The notes under the pieces: model-generated
What the model was told of the DNA's origin: nothing
What the model saw: the letters and a program-made list of their open reading frames with translations, nothing else
Database searches by the model: none
Origin: Microtetraspora malaysiensis
GTDB taxonomy: Bacteria; Actinomycetota; Actinomycetes; Streptosporangiales; Streptosporangiaceae
Direction of reading: 5' to 3'
Length of the DNA: 64,000 nt
Assembly: GCF_001528665.1 (NCBI RefSeq)
Contig: NZ_BBYJ01000030.1
Coordinates: forward strand, 1-64,000
Position numbers and translations under genes: made by a program
Shown: positions 39,713 through 47,490 of the stretch, piece by piece
How the letters are laid out: every line of letters starts with the position of its first letter
How positions within the stretch are numbered: the stretch's first letter is position 1

Positions 39713-40132
39713 ATGCTGAGGATGCTGGTGCGCGGCGCTGCCGGGGGCGCCCTCGCCACCGTGGCGCTGACCGCGGTGTCGCTGGCCGGAGATCAGGCCT
39801 GGCTCATGCGTGACCGGCCGTCCGGACGCGTCACTCCCGGCCCGCTGCCCCGCCGCCGGGCCCGGCCCACCGAGTCCCTCACCCATTTCGGGTTCGGCGT
39901 GGCGTCCGGAGCCGTGCTCTGCGCCCTGTCGCGCGGGCGGGCCGGCCTGCCGCTCGGCGTCGGGTACGCGCTGGCGGCCTGGGCCGCGAGCCAGCGCGGC
40001 TGGGTGCCGCGCATCGGCATCCTGCCGCCGGACACCCGCGACGACTCCTCCCGCACCGCCGTGCTCGCCGCCGGCCATGTGGTGTACGGAATGGTACTCG
40101 TGGCCACGGTCAACCACCTCGCCCGCCCCTGA
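39713..40132 (+). CDS. Small membrane protein, DUF1440-like
   Basis: 139 residues with about three hydrophobic segments (10-30, 55-90, 115-135). Loop sequence TPGPLPRRRARPTESLTHFGFGVASG recalls small actinobacterial membrane proteins grouped with DUF1440, but the match is weak. ATG 39713 follows AGAAGGG; GTG 39707 is possible. Function unknown. Confidence 0.65.
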   Translation: MLRMLVRGAAGGALATVALTAVSLAGDQAWLMRDRPSGRVTPGPLPRRRARPTESLTHFGFGVASGAVLCALSRGRAGLPLGVGYALAAWAASQRGWVPRIGILPPDTRDDSSRTAVLAAGHVVYGMVLVATVNHLARP

Positions 40133-40320
40133 AAGCCCCGGCGGCCCGGCTGAGCGTGAAGGCCTCCTGGACGTGACCTTGAGAGACAAGCCGGGGGCAC
40201 CTGATTGATTCCGGCGCCACCGTGCCCGGACCCCTGTACGACCGAGCCGGAGCCGCTGCTGGAGGAGCCGGCGACAGCGTCACTGAAACAACTCGGAATC
40301 TGCCGCTTCACAAGCCTCGT

Positions 40321-40959
40321 TCAGTGTGACCAGCGGCCGGTGAAGAGCTCCTCGCCCGGTGGCGAGCCGGGCAGCGGGACGGGTCCCGGCCGCAGCCCGT
40401 CGAGCACGATCGTGATCAGCCGCCGGCGAGCCTCGGTAGCGGCGGGCAGCAGGTCGTCCCTGCCCTGCTTGCGAAGTTGATCGATCATCGGGGAGCGGCC
40501 GAGCTGTTCGATCAGCAGTGAGATGTCGACCGCCGCCACATCGGTGCGAAGGACACCCGCTTCGTGTGCTCGCCGTATCAGCCTTTCCAGCAGCTCGTCG
40601 CCGAGGCGGGCTTTGACGCTCATCTCCTGCGTCACCTCGATGGTGCCGGCCACGGGCGCCAGCGAGCCCTGCCCGAACTCGACGCATCCCTGGACGAAGC
40701 TCGCGAGTCCAGCCCACGGATCGGGGCTGGCCAGGCCCTGCTCGGCGACGTCGTTCCAGTGCTCGAGGGAAAGCAGGCTGAGCCGTTGAAACAGCTCCTC
40801 CTTGGTCTTGTAACGGCGGTAGAGACTGCCGATGCCGACGCCGGCCCGGGCGGCGATGGCGGCCACGGACGCGTGCGCGCCGTCTTCGGCCAGCACGTCG
40901 CGGGCGGCCTGGAGCAACGCATGGTCGTTGCGTTCTGCGAGAGCTTTGCGTGTGGTCAT
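40321..40959 (-). CDS. TetR-family repressor
   Basis: 212 residues. The N-terminal HTH (AARDVLAEDGAHASVAAIAARAGVGIGSLYRRYKTKEELF) is classical. The C-terminal domain has the SBP-like RLLEQLGRSP-type helix of TetR proteins that bind hydrophobic ligands. ATG 40959 or GTG 40965 are equally good. Divergent from an NTF2-like gene, with two perfect palindromes in the 89-bp spacer, so it probably represses both itself and that gene. Confidence 0.92.
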   Translation of the reverse strand: MTTRKALAERNDHALLQAARDVLAEDGAHASVAAIAARAGVGIGSLYRRYKTKEELFQRLSLLSLEHWNDVAEQGLASPDPWAGLASFVQGCVEFGQGSLAPVAGTIEVTQEMSVKARLGDELLERLIRRAHEAGVLRTDVAAVDISLLIEQLGRSPMIDQLRKQGRDDLLPAATEARRRLITIVLDGLRPGPVPLPGSPPGEELFTGRWSH

Positions 40960-40980
40960 CGCCACAGATACTACCAGTTG

Positions 40981-41031
40981 CGGAGCGATTCGCTCCGATG
41001 TAACGTTCGAAGCGGAGCGAATCGCTCCGCT
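40981..41031. promoter_or_regulatory. Two perfect TetR-type operators
   Basis: Operator 1: CGGAGCGA-T-TCGCTCCG (40981-40997). Operator 2: AGCGGAGCGA-A-TCGCTCCGCT (41011-41031). Both share the core GGAGCGA/TCGCTCC; centres are 32 bp apart, about three helical turns. They fill the spacer between the TetR gene and the NTF2-like gene, and operator 2 lies 17 bp before the latter start. Confidence 0.88.
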
Positions 41032-41048
41032 AGTTGAGGAGAGATGAC

Positions 41049-41414
41049 ATGAACACCGACATCAAGGCGATCGAACAGCTTGTCCGCGACGCCGAAGACC
41101 TGCAGAGCGACGTGGCCGGCTTCACCGGGCTGCTGACCGACGACGTGTCCCTGGTCAACTTCACCGGCATCCGGCTGCGTGGCCGCGAACAGGTCACGCA
41201 GGTGCTGACCAAGGCGCTGGAAAGCCCGCTGAAGGACGTGCTGACCAAGAACGAGCTGCTCGAGGTCACCTTCCTTCGCCCAGACGTGGCACTGGCCAAC
41301 CTGATCAAGCACGTCAACGACGGCCGCACCGGCGCGCTGACGTTCGTCCTGGTGAAGGACGACGGCACCTGGCGGATCGCGCTGGCCCAGACCACCCCGG
41401 TGGTGACGCCCTGA
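41049..41414 (+). CDS. SgcJ/EcaC-type NTF2-like protein
   Basis: 121 residues, NTF2/SnoaL-like fold: IEQLVRDAEDLQSDVAGFTGLLTDDVSLVNFTGIRLRGREQV, then ALTFVLVKDDGTWRIALAQTTPV. Members are small enzymes or binding proteins; SgcJ and EcaC are the named prototypes. GAGGAGAG precedes the ATG. Strict operator control by the adjacent TetR suggests induction by a small hydrophobic molecule that the protein may handle. Confidence 0.85.
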   Translation: MNTDIKAIEQLVRDAEDLQSDVAGFTGLLTDDVSLVNFTGIRLRGREQVTQVLTKALESPLKDVLTKNELLEVTFLRPDVALANLIKHVNDGRTGALTFVLVKDDGTWRIALAQTTPVVTP

Positions 41415-41904
41415 GCGTGGCGACGGGCCTGGGCCGAGTCGCCCGAGGTCAGGTTGATCAACATCGTGCCGTCCAGCTCGCTCTCGCTCGCGCCGAGCAG
41501 CTCATGCCTGGCCTGGTAATCGGTGACGAGATGATCGTGAGGGAACCTGCCTTGAGCGCGTCGCCAACCGTTGGCGCCAGCCGTGCGCCCTCTGCCACCA
41601 GCTGGCCTTGGAGGCCGTGCGATTCCACACGGTTGTGGGATGCCCGGCGTTCAGGAACGCGGCCGAACGAGTGGCCAACGAGGGCTATCCCCCCTTTGAC
41701 GATGCCGACCAGGAGCTCGTCCCTGCCTGAGCCATCTGCTGGGTCTTCGGCCGGTGGCCCGGGGACTCGTTCGCAGGGATCTTCCAGGCGTCTTGCGCGG
41801 CTGGCGGGAGCAGGCGGTGGCGTTGCCGGCCACGGCGGAGCGGCCGAGTCACCCAGAAAATCAAAGAGGCCGGTTCCGAAGATCGGAACCGGCCTCTGGC
41901 CTGG
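41415..41904. other. 490-bp region without an intact gene
   Basis: Frames are open but unconvincing. One plus frame near 41608-41720 reads LALEAVRFHTVVGCPAFRN and ERVANEGYPPFDDADQEL, which has gene-like composition but neither start nor continuation, so it may be a relic. The tRNA terminator lies at the right-hand end. Confidence 0.5.
41852..41895 (-). terminator. Strong intrinsic terminator of tRNA-Ala
   Basis: GAGGCCGGTTCCGA (41865-41878) pairs perfectly with TCGGAACCGGCCTC (41882-41895) around 3 bases. On the minus strand TTTGATTTTC follows, a real T-rich tail. It begins 7 bases after the tRNA end. Confidence 0.9.
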
Positions 41905-41978
41905 TGGAGCTATGGGGATTTGAACCCCAGACCCCTTCGATGCGAACGAAGTGCGCTACCGGACTGCGCTATAGCCCC
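41902..41978 (-). tRNA. tRNA-Ala (anticodon CGC)
   Basis: Cloverleaf on the minus strand: acceptor GGGGCTA with TAGCTCC, anticodon stem CTTCG/CGAAG around loop TTCGCAT, T arm TGGGG-TTCAAAT-CCCCA. The anticodon is CGC (reads GCG). The acceptor holds the G3-U70 pair that marks alanine. CCA is encoded (41902-41904). Confidence 0.95.
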
Positions 41979-42038
41979 AATGCCTCGACTAGATTAGCAA
42001 ACATTCGGAGTCGTTCGCGCCAACCCCGTCGATCCCCG

Positions 42039-42830
42039 TCAGTCGCCGACCGCACGCCTGCCGGAGTACTGGTCGGAGTACTGGTCGAAGACCGGGACCC
42101 GCTTGCGCGCCTCCAACATGATCACTTCCGCCTCGCGGGCCATGGCCTCCATGGCGCGCCGGCGCTCACGCTGCTTCGCGAGCCGCTCCGCGCGCGCCTT
42201 GGCGGCCAGCTCGCGCCGCTCCGCGTCCACGCGTACGGCGACACGCAGCACGGCGAGGTACGCGACGAGGAGGACGCCTGAGGGTGCCACGGCCCACCAC
42301 GGCATCACCCTGACGGCGGCGGTGACGGTGGAGGCGATGACGAGCAGGATGCTCCAGAGCATCCGCCTGCGGCGGCGGGCGATGATGAGCGCGCGATGCC
42401 GCCGAGCGGCCCGGCGTGCGCGCGCCGCGCGATCCTCCCGGGGCCGGTCCGCGCCGTCGGCGGCCGGAGCCGCATCCGAGCGGTCCGCCTTGTCACCGGC
42501 GTCGCCGGCCGCCTCGTCCGCAGAGGACGCCTCCTGGGAGACACCGACACCCGAGGCCCCCGAATCAGCGGACAGGGCGCCCTGCCTGGCCGCCTCCACG
42601 ACGGGGGCGGGTAGCGGAACGGTGAGCGGAGCGGAGCCCGCATCCGCGTCGGCCTCCTGGACGGACTCCGGCTGCGGACTCTCGATGACCGTGTCCGCGT
42701 CAGCCGCGGGCTCGGCGGGCTCGTCCTCGTACAGGTCGTCGATGGCGTGCTTGTCCCTGCGCAACCACATCGGCAGCAGGACCCCGAGCCACATGACGAC
42801 GATGGCGAGGTAGAGGAGGACGCTACCCAT
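42039..42830 (-). CDS. GlpR/SepX-like divisome membrane protein
   Basis: 263 residues. One N-terminal helix (LLYLAIVVMWLGVLLPMWL), a long acidic, Ala/Asp/Glu-rich linker (about 30-140), an Arg-rich stretch, two more helices (about 155-200), and a charged C-terminal helix with ARAERLAKQRERRRAMEAM. This plan, and its place beside rimJ, moeA/glp and galU, match GlpR of corynebacteria and SepX of streptomycetes, membrane proteins of cell division that pair with the MoeA-like Glp. ATG 42830 follows GGAGGTG. Assignment rests on topology and neighbourhood. Confidence 0.8.
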   Translation of the reverse strand: MGSVLLYLAIVVMWLGVLLPMWLRRDKHAIDDLYEDEPAEPAADADTVIESPQPESVQEADADAGSAPLTVPLPAPVVEAARQGALSADSGASGVGVSQEASSADEAAGDAGDKADRSDAAPAADGADRPREDRAARARRAARRHRALIIARRRRRMLWSILLVIASTVTAAVRVMPWWAVAPSGVLLVAYLAVLRVAVRVDAERRELAAKARAERLAKQRERRRAMEAMAREAEVIMLEARKRVPVFDQYSDQYSGRRAVGD

Positions 42831-42981
42831 GCGACCACCTCCGGAGATGCCGAGCACACCTGCGGACTCTGGACGTCGGAGATGTGCTCACGTCACGCAC
42901 CGTAAGACTGCGTGTCACTGATTGACGAGCATTCGATGCGGTGTGTCGCGAGATCGTCAAAGCTCTTCATGTAATTTGATC

Positions 42982-42999
42982 CCGGTGAGTGATCACCGG
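42982..42999 (-). terminator. Short hairpin after rimJ
   Basis: CCGGTGA (42982-42988) pairs with TCACCGG (42993-42999) around GTGA, 7 bp after the rimJ stop on the minus strand. GATCAAATTAC follows, so a terminator is plausible. Confidence 0.55.
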
Positions 43000-43005
43000 A
43001 AACGC

Positions 43006-43653
43006 TCACTGTCCCGGGGTCGTCTCCGTGCGCCTGGACGCGGCGGCCTCGCGGGCGCGCCGCCACTGGACGAGGAGCCCGCGCGGGACGTCCTCGACCG
43101 TCAGCGCGTAGCAGATGTGGTCCCGCCACGCGCCGTCGATGTGGAGCTGGCGCTTGCGGACGCCCTCCTCCCGGAAGCCGAGCTTCTCCACCACTCTGCG
43201 GCTGGCGTGGTTCTCGGGCCGGATGTTGGCTTCGAGGCGGTGCAACCCGGTCGTGAAGAAGCAGTGGTCGACGGCCATGGCCAGCGCGGTCGGGATGATG
43301 CCGCGCCCGGCGAGCGCGCCGTCCACCCAGTAGCCGACCTGGGCGGAGCGGGCGGAGCCCCAGACGACGGCGCCCACGGTGAGCTGCCCGGCGAACTGCC
43401 CCTGGTAGGTGACCACCCAGGGCAGCGCGAGCCCCTGCCGCGCCTCGCGCCGCAGCGTGCCCACCATCGACACGTACGGCCCGAGGCCGGTCCGGAAGAG
43501 CGGCGTCTCGGGGTTGCTCGGCTCCCACGGGCGCAGCCAGTCGGCATTACGCAGCCGCGTCTCCCGCCAGGCCCGGACATCACGCAGCCGCAGGGGGCGG
43601 AGCCCGACGGGCCCCTCGGTCAGGGCCGCCGGCCAGCCGCGAAGTCGATCCAC
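43006..43653 (-). CDS. rimJ: GNAT acetyltransferase, RimJ-type
   Basis: 215 residues. GLRPLRLRDVRAWRETRLRNADWLRPWEPS at the start, VGYWVDGALAGRGIIPTALAMAVDHCF (acetyl-CoA loop) in the middle and NIRPENHASRRVVEKLGFREEG near the end are all typical of ribosomal-protein N-acetyltransferases. It would acetylate an N-terminal residue, perhaps of S5; related proteins modify other targets. It follows mogA by 54 bp in the glp cluster, its regular place in actinomycetes. Confidence 0.9.
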   Translation of the reverse strand: MDRLRGWPAALTEGPVGLRPLRLRDVRAWRETRLRNADWLRPWEPSNPETPLFRTGLGPYVSMVGTLRREARQGLALPWVVTYQGQFAGQLTVGAVVWGSARSAQVGYWVDGALAGRGIIPTALAMAVDHCFFTTGLHRLEANIRPENHASRRVVEKLGFREEGVRKRQLHIDGAWRDHICYALTVEDVPRGLLVQWRRAREAAASRRTETTPGQ

Positions 43654-43707
43654 GGGTCAATCATCTCCCGGAAGACGGCCAGGGCGCCACGCTGGTACCG
43701 GAACCGG

Positions 43708-44184
43708 TCACCGGCGGTGGTCGCCGCCCCGGATCTGGTCCACGGCGTGGGCCAGGATCGGGGCGAGCACCGCCATCCCGTCGCGTACGCCGCCCGAGGA
43801 GCCGGGCAGGTTGACGACCAGTGTGGACCCCGCCTGTCCGGAGAGACCGCGGGACAGGACCGAGGCGGGCACCTTCTCGCGGTTGGCCTGCCGTACGGCC
43901 TCGGCGATGCCGGGGATCTCGCGGTCGAGGACGCGGCGCGTCATCTCGGGTGTGAGATCGAGAGGCGTGAGGCCGGTGCCGCCGGTCGTCACGATGACGT
44001 CGTAGCCGTCGGCGAGGCCTTTCCGGAGCGCCACCTCGACCGGTTCCCCGTCGGGGACCACGGCCGGGCCGTCGACGGTGGCGCAGCCCGCCTCGGCGAG
44101 CAGCCTCGCCAGCAACGGCCCCGAGGTGTCCTCGTAGATCCCGGCGGAGGCGCGGTTCGAGACGGTGATCACGAGTGCTTTCAC
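43708..44184 (-). CDS. MogA/MoaB-type molybdopterin adenylyltransferase
   Basis: 158 residues. The MPT-binding motifs are TTGGTGLTPLDLTPE and a C-terminal VVNLPGSSGGVRDGM. It adenylates molybdopterin as a step before metal insertion. MoaB-like members without activity exist and cannot be excluded by eye. It overlaps the moaC stop by 4 bp and precedes rimJ. Confidence 0.9.
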   Translation of the reverse strand: MKALVITVSNRASAGIYEDTSGPLLARLLAEAGCATVDGPAVVPDGEPVEVALRKGLADGYDVIVTTGGTGLTPLDLTPEMTRRVLDREIPGIAEAVRQANREKVPASVLSRGLSGQAGSTLVVNLPGSSGGVRDGMAVLAPILAHAVDQIRGGDHRR

Positions 44185-44687
44185 GGGCGCGTCCAGACGC
44201 CGGCCTTGCCGCCGGTCTTCTCCTCGACGCGCACACCGGTGATGACGGCGGCGGGATCGACCGCCTTGACCATGTCGATCAGGGCGAGCGCCGCGACGGT
44301 GACGGCGGTCAGCGCCTCCATCTCGACGCCGGTGCGGTCGGCCGTCCTGACCTTGGCGGTGATCTCCACGCCGCTGTCGACGACGTCGAGCACGACCTCG
44401 ACCCCTTGGACGGCGATCGGGTGGCAGAGCGGGATGAGGTCGGGAGTGCGCTTGGCGCCCATGATTCCGGCGATCCTGGCCACGCCGAGCGCGTCGCCCT
44501 TGGGGACGTCGCCGGCGCGGAGCGCGGCCACGGCGGGCGCGGCGAGCAGGACGCGCCCGGTGGCGGTCGCCGTACGGATCGTGACGTCCTTGGCGGAGAC
44601 GTCCACCATGCGTGCCGCGCCGGTTTCGTCGATGTGCGTCAGGTCGTGCGTCGTTTCGCCCGCCGACTCGCGGGTCGGGTCGCTCAT
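44181..44687 (-). CDS. moaC: Cyclic pyranopterin monophosphate synthase
   Basis: 168 residues. LTHIDETGAARMVDVSAKDVTIRTA opens the fold; PKGDALGVARIAGIMGAKRTPDLIPLCHP and GVEMEALTAV contain the active-site Lys and Glu. It makes cPMP with MoaA, the first Moco intermediate. MoaA is not in this window. Its stop overlaps mogA, and moeA lies upstream by 52 bp. Confidence 0.94.
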   Translation of the reverse strand: MSDPTRESAGETTHDLTHIDETGAARMVDVSAKDVTIRTATATGRVLLAAPAVAALRAGDVPKGDALGVARIAGIMGAKRTPDLIPLCHPIAVQGVEVVLDVVDSGVEITAKVRTADRTGVEMEALTAVTVAALALIDMVKAVDPAAVITGVRVEEKTGGKAGVWTRP

Positions 44688-44739
44688 CTCTCCTCCTCGC
44701 CCGGTACGGCGGCGCGTACGCGGGTCAGGCCGTGCCCGC

Positions 44740-45936
44740 TCACAGCGGGATCACGTCCACTTCGGCTCCCTCGGGGAGCTCGGTCACGTCCTCCGGCACG
44801 ACGACGAGGGCGTTGGCGGAGGCCAGCGCGGCGAGCTGGTGCGAGCCCTGCCCGACGACGGGGGCCACCGTGCTGCCCTGGGCGTCCCGCGTCAGCACGG
44901 CCCGCAGGTAGGAGCGTTTCCGCGCGGGCGAGCGCAGGGACGCCGTCATGGTCGCCCGTACCGTCACGGGAGGCCCCTCGGGCAGGCCGCGCATCTTGCG
45001 CAGGGCCGGCTCGACGAAGACCACGAACGACACGAACGACGAGACCGGGTTGCCGGGCAGCGTGAAGATCGGCACCTCGTCGTCGCCGACCACGCCGAAG
45101 CCCTGCGGCATCCCGGGCTGCATGGCGACCTTGTCGAAGACGACCTTGCCCAGCGGGGCCAGGGCCTCCTTGACCGGCTCGTACGCGCCCATGGAGACGC
45201 CGCCGCTGGTGATCACCGCGTCGGCCCGGACGAGCTGGGCCTCGAGCGATTCGAGGAACCGCTTCGGGTCGTCGGTGACCGCCCCGGCGCGGAAGACCTC
45301 TCCCCCGGCCTCCTGTACGGCGGCCGCCAGCATGAAGCTGTTGGACTCCCAGATCTGGCCGTGGCCGAGCGGCGTCCCCGGCTCGGCCAGTTCGGCTCCG
45401 GTGGACATCACCACGACGCGGGGGCGGGGCCGTACGAGGACCCGGCGGCGGCCGACCCCGGCGAGGATGCCGAGCTGCGCCGGTCCGATCACGGTGCCTT
45501 CGCTCAGCACGATGTCGCCCGGGCGCACGTCCTCCCCCATGCGCCGGACGGCGTTGCCCTCAGGCACCGGCCGGTTGACGGTGACGCGGGCCGTGCCCCC
45601 GTCGGTCCATTCGACGGGGACGATGGCGTCGGCACCCGCGGGCACGGGCGCGCCGGTCATGATGCGCGTGGCCATGCCCGGCCCCATCGCGCGCAGTTCG
45701 CTGTCTCCCGCCGCCACCTCCTCGATCACCGGGAGCACGACCGGTGTGCCGGCCACGTCGCCGGCGCGTACGGCGTAGCCGTCCAAGGCCGAGTTGTCGA
45801 AGGGAGGAAGCGCCACGGGCGAAGCGACGTCCTCGGCGAGCACGGTGCCGTGCGCGCGTTCGAGATCGATCTCGAGCGGGGCCAGCGGCCGCACGGTCGC
45901 GAGGATGTCGGCGAGGTGCCGATCGACGGATTTCAT
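44740..45936 (-). CDS. MoeA/Glp gephyrin-like protein
   Basis: 398 residues, MoeA fold: LPPFDNSALDGYAVRAGD, RIMTGAPVPAGADAIVPVE, STGAEL, ITSGGVSMGAYE, LPGNPVSS. MoeA inserts molybdenum into adenylated molybdopterin. In actinobacteria the copy beside galU and glpR is Glp, which works in cell division with its membrane partner GlpR; here the partner-type gene is at 42039-42830. Both uses may be combined. Follows galU by 15 bp. Confidence 0.9.
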   Translation of the reverse strand: MKSVDRHLADILATVRPLAPLEIDLERAHGTVLAEDVASPVALPPFDNSALDGYAVRAGDVAGTPVVLPVIEEVAAGDSELRAMGPGMATRIMTGAPVPAGADAIVPVEWTDGGTARVTVNRPVPEGNAVRRMGEDVRPGDIVLSEGTVIGPAQLGILAGVGRRRVLVRPRPRVVVMSTGAELAEPGTPLGHGQIWESNSFMLAAAVQEAGGEVFRAGAVTDDPKRFLESLEAQLVRADAVITSGGVSMGAYEPVKEALAPLGKVVFDKVAMQPGMPQGFGVVGDDEVPIFTLPGNPVSSFVSFVVFVEPALRKMRGLPEGPPVTVRATMTASLRSPARKRSYLRAVLTRDAQGSTVAPVVGQGSHQLAALASANALVVVPEDVTELPEGAEVDVIPL

Positions 45937-45951
45937 GCCTCTAGGATCCCG

Positions 45952-46857
45952 CTAGGACCCCGCCTGGTCGAGGAACTCACGCAGCCACGGGATGAACTCC
46001 GGCGCGAGGTCGTCGCGCCCGGCCGCGAACTGGACGACGGTCCGCAGATAGTCGAGCTTGTTGCCGGTGTCGTAACGGCGGCCGCGGAACAGCACGCCGT
46101 GGACGGGCCCGCCCTCGTCGGAGCCGCGGGAGGCCAGCGTGCGCAGGGCGTCCGTGAGCTGGATCTCGCCGCCGCGGCCGGGCGGGGTGTTCTCCAGCAC
46201 CTCGAAGACGGCCGGGTCGATCACGTAACGACCGATGACCGCCCAGTTGGACGGCGCCTCGTCGGCCGGCGGCTTCTCCACCAGGTCGGTCACGCGCACC
46301 ACGTCGTCCTGCTCGGTGGCCTCGATGGCGGCGCAGCCGTACAGGGAGACCTGCTCGCGCGGCACCTCCATCAGGGCGATGACGCTGCCGCCGTAGGTGC
46401 CGCGTACCTCGATCATGCGCTTGAGCAGGGGGTCACGGGGGTCGATCAGGTCGTCACCGAGGAGGCAGGCGAACGGCTCGTCGCCGACATGCTGCTTGGC
46501 GCACAGCACAGCGTGGCCGAGGCCCTTGGGCTCTCCCTGGCGGACGTAATGCATGGTGGCGAGGTCGACGAGCTCCTGGACCTGCGAGAGGCGCTCCTCG
46601 TCGCCCTTCGCCCGCAGCGCGTCCTCCAGCTCGTACGCGACGTCGAAGTGGTCCTCGATCGACCGCTTGTGGCGGCCGGTCACCATCAGAACATCGAGCA
46701 GACCAGCGGAGACCGCTTCCTCGACGACATACTGAATGGCCGGCTTGTCGACAATCGGCAACATCTCCTTGGGCGTCGCCTTGGTCGCGGGCAGGAACCG
46801 GGTGCCGAGACCCGCCGCCGGCACGACAGCTTTCGTTACGTTCTCAAAGTCAGCCAT
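45952..46857 (-). CDS. galU: UTP-glucose-1-phosphate uridylyltransferase
   Basis: 301 residues. AVVPAAGLGTRFLPATKATPKEMLPIVDKP is the nucleotide loop; LLGDDLI and VEKPP follow. It makes UDP-glucose for wall polymers and trehalose. The ATG at 46857 has a weak ribosome site, and only 12 bp separate it from the divergent cyclo-ligase start, so its promoter must lie within that gene or the message is leaderless. Confidence 0.95.
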   Translation of the reverse strand: MADFENVTKAVVPAAGLGTRFLPATKATPKEMLPIVDKPAIQYVVEEAVSAGLLDVLMVTGRHKRSIEDHFDVAYELEDALRAKGDEERLSQVQELVDLATMHYVRQGEPKGLGHAVLCAKQHVGDEPFACLLGDDLIDPRDPLLKRMIEVRGTYGGSVIALMEVPREQVSLYGCAAIEATEQDDVVRVTDLVEKPPADEAPSNWAVIGRYVIDPAVFEVLENTPPGRGGEIQLTDALRTLASRGSDEGGPVHGVLFRGRRYDTGNKLDYLRTVVQFAAGRDDLAPEFIPWLREFLDQAGS

Positions 46858-46869
46858 GGTGGAACACTA

Positions 46870-47457
46870 ATGGAGCAGGCTATGGACAAGATGAACCTGC
46901 GGCGACGGATTCTTAACACACGGTCAGGACTCGATGAGAAAACCTTGCGCGATTCGTCCGCAGCGGTCAGAGAGAACCTGCTCCAGCAACCCTGGGTCCA
47001 GATGGCCGGACTGGTCGCCTGTTACTGGTCGATCGGGTCCGAGCCGTCGACGCACGGCCTCGTCCTCGCCCTGTGGAAGCACGGCACGACCGTGATGCTG
47101 CCGGTGCTCCAACCGGACAACGATCTCGACTGGGCCGTGTACGACGGTCCCGACTCCCTCGCCCCCGGGCCGTACGGGATCATGGAGCCGGTGGACACGC
47201 GACGCGGCGTGGACGCGATCAGGACGGCGGCGCTGGTCATCGTGCCCGCGCTCGCGGTGGATCCCGCGACGGGCGTCCGCCTCGGGCGTGGCGGCGGGTC
47301 CTACGACCGCGCGCTGGCCAGAGTGGGACCCAACGTCCCGACCGTGGCACTGCTGCATGAAGGGGAGCTGATCGAGGGGATTCCCGCCGAATCGCACGAT
47401 CAGCGAGTCATGTTTGGGGCTTTACCGACCGGTATTATTCGGATGCAACAAATGTGA
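46870..47457 (+). CDS. 5-formyltetrahydrofolate cyclo-ligase
   Basis: 195 residues. Typical parts are LRRRILNTRSGLDEKTLRDSSAAV, VACYWSIGSEPSTHGLVLAL, VIVPALAVDPATGVRLGRGGGSYDRAL. It converts 5-formyl-THF to methenyl-THF with ATP, salvaging folate. Starts ATG 46870 or 46882; the second has GGAG closer. Divergent from galU, a layout known from other actinomycetes. Confidence 0.92.
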   Translation: MEQAMDKMNLRRRILNTRSGLDEKTLRDSSAAVRENLLQQPWVQMAGLVACYWSIGSEPSTHGLVLALWKHGTTVMLPVLQPDNDLDWAVYDGPDSLAPGPYGIMEPVDTRRGVDAIRTAALVIVPALAVDPATGVRLGRGGGSYDRALARVGPNVPTVALLHEGELIEGIPAESHDQRVMFGALPTGIIRMQQM

Positions 47458-47490
47458 CGCCAGCGCCGTCGGAGCGCGAAAGGGGGGCAG

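Noticed and set aside
41754-42281. Plus-strand frame through tRNA-Ala and the end of glpR
   Set aside because: It runs antisense through a tRNA and a conserved gene.
42922-47457. A 1511-codon plus-strand frame over the glp and galU genes
   Set aside because: It is the antisense of rimJ, mogA, moaC, moeA and galU fused by chance to the true cyclo-ligase at its end; composition is Arg/Gly/His-rich and only the last 195 codons are real.
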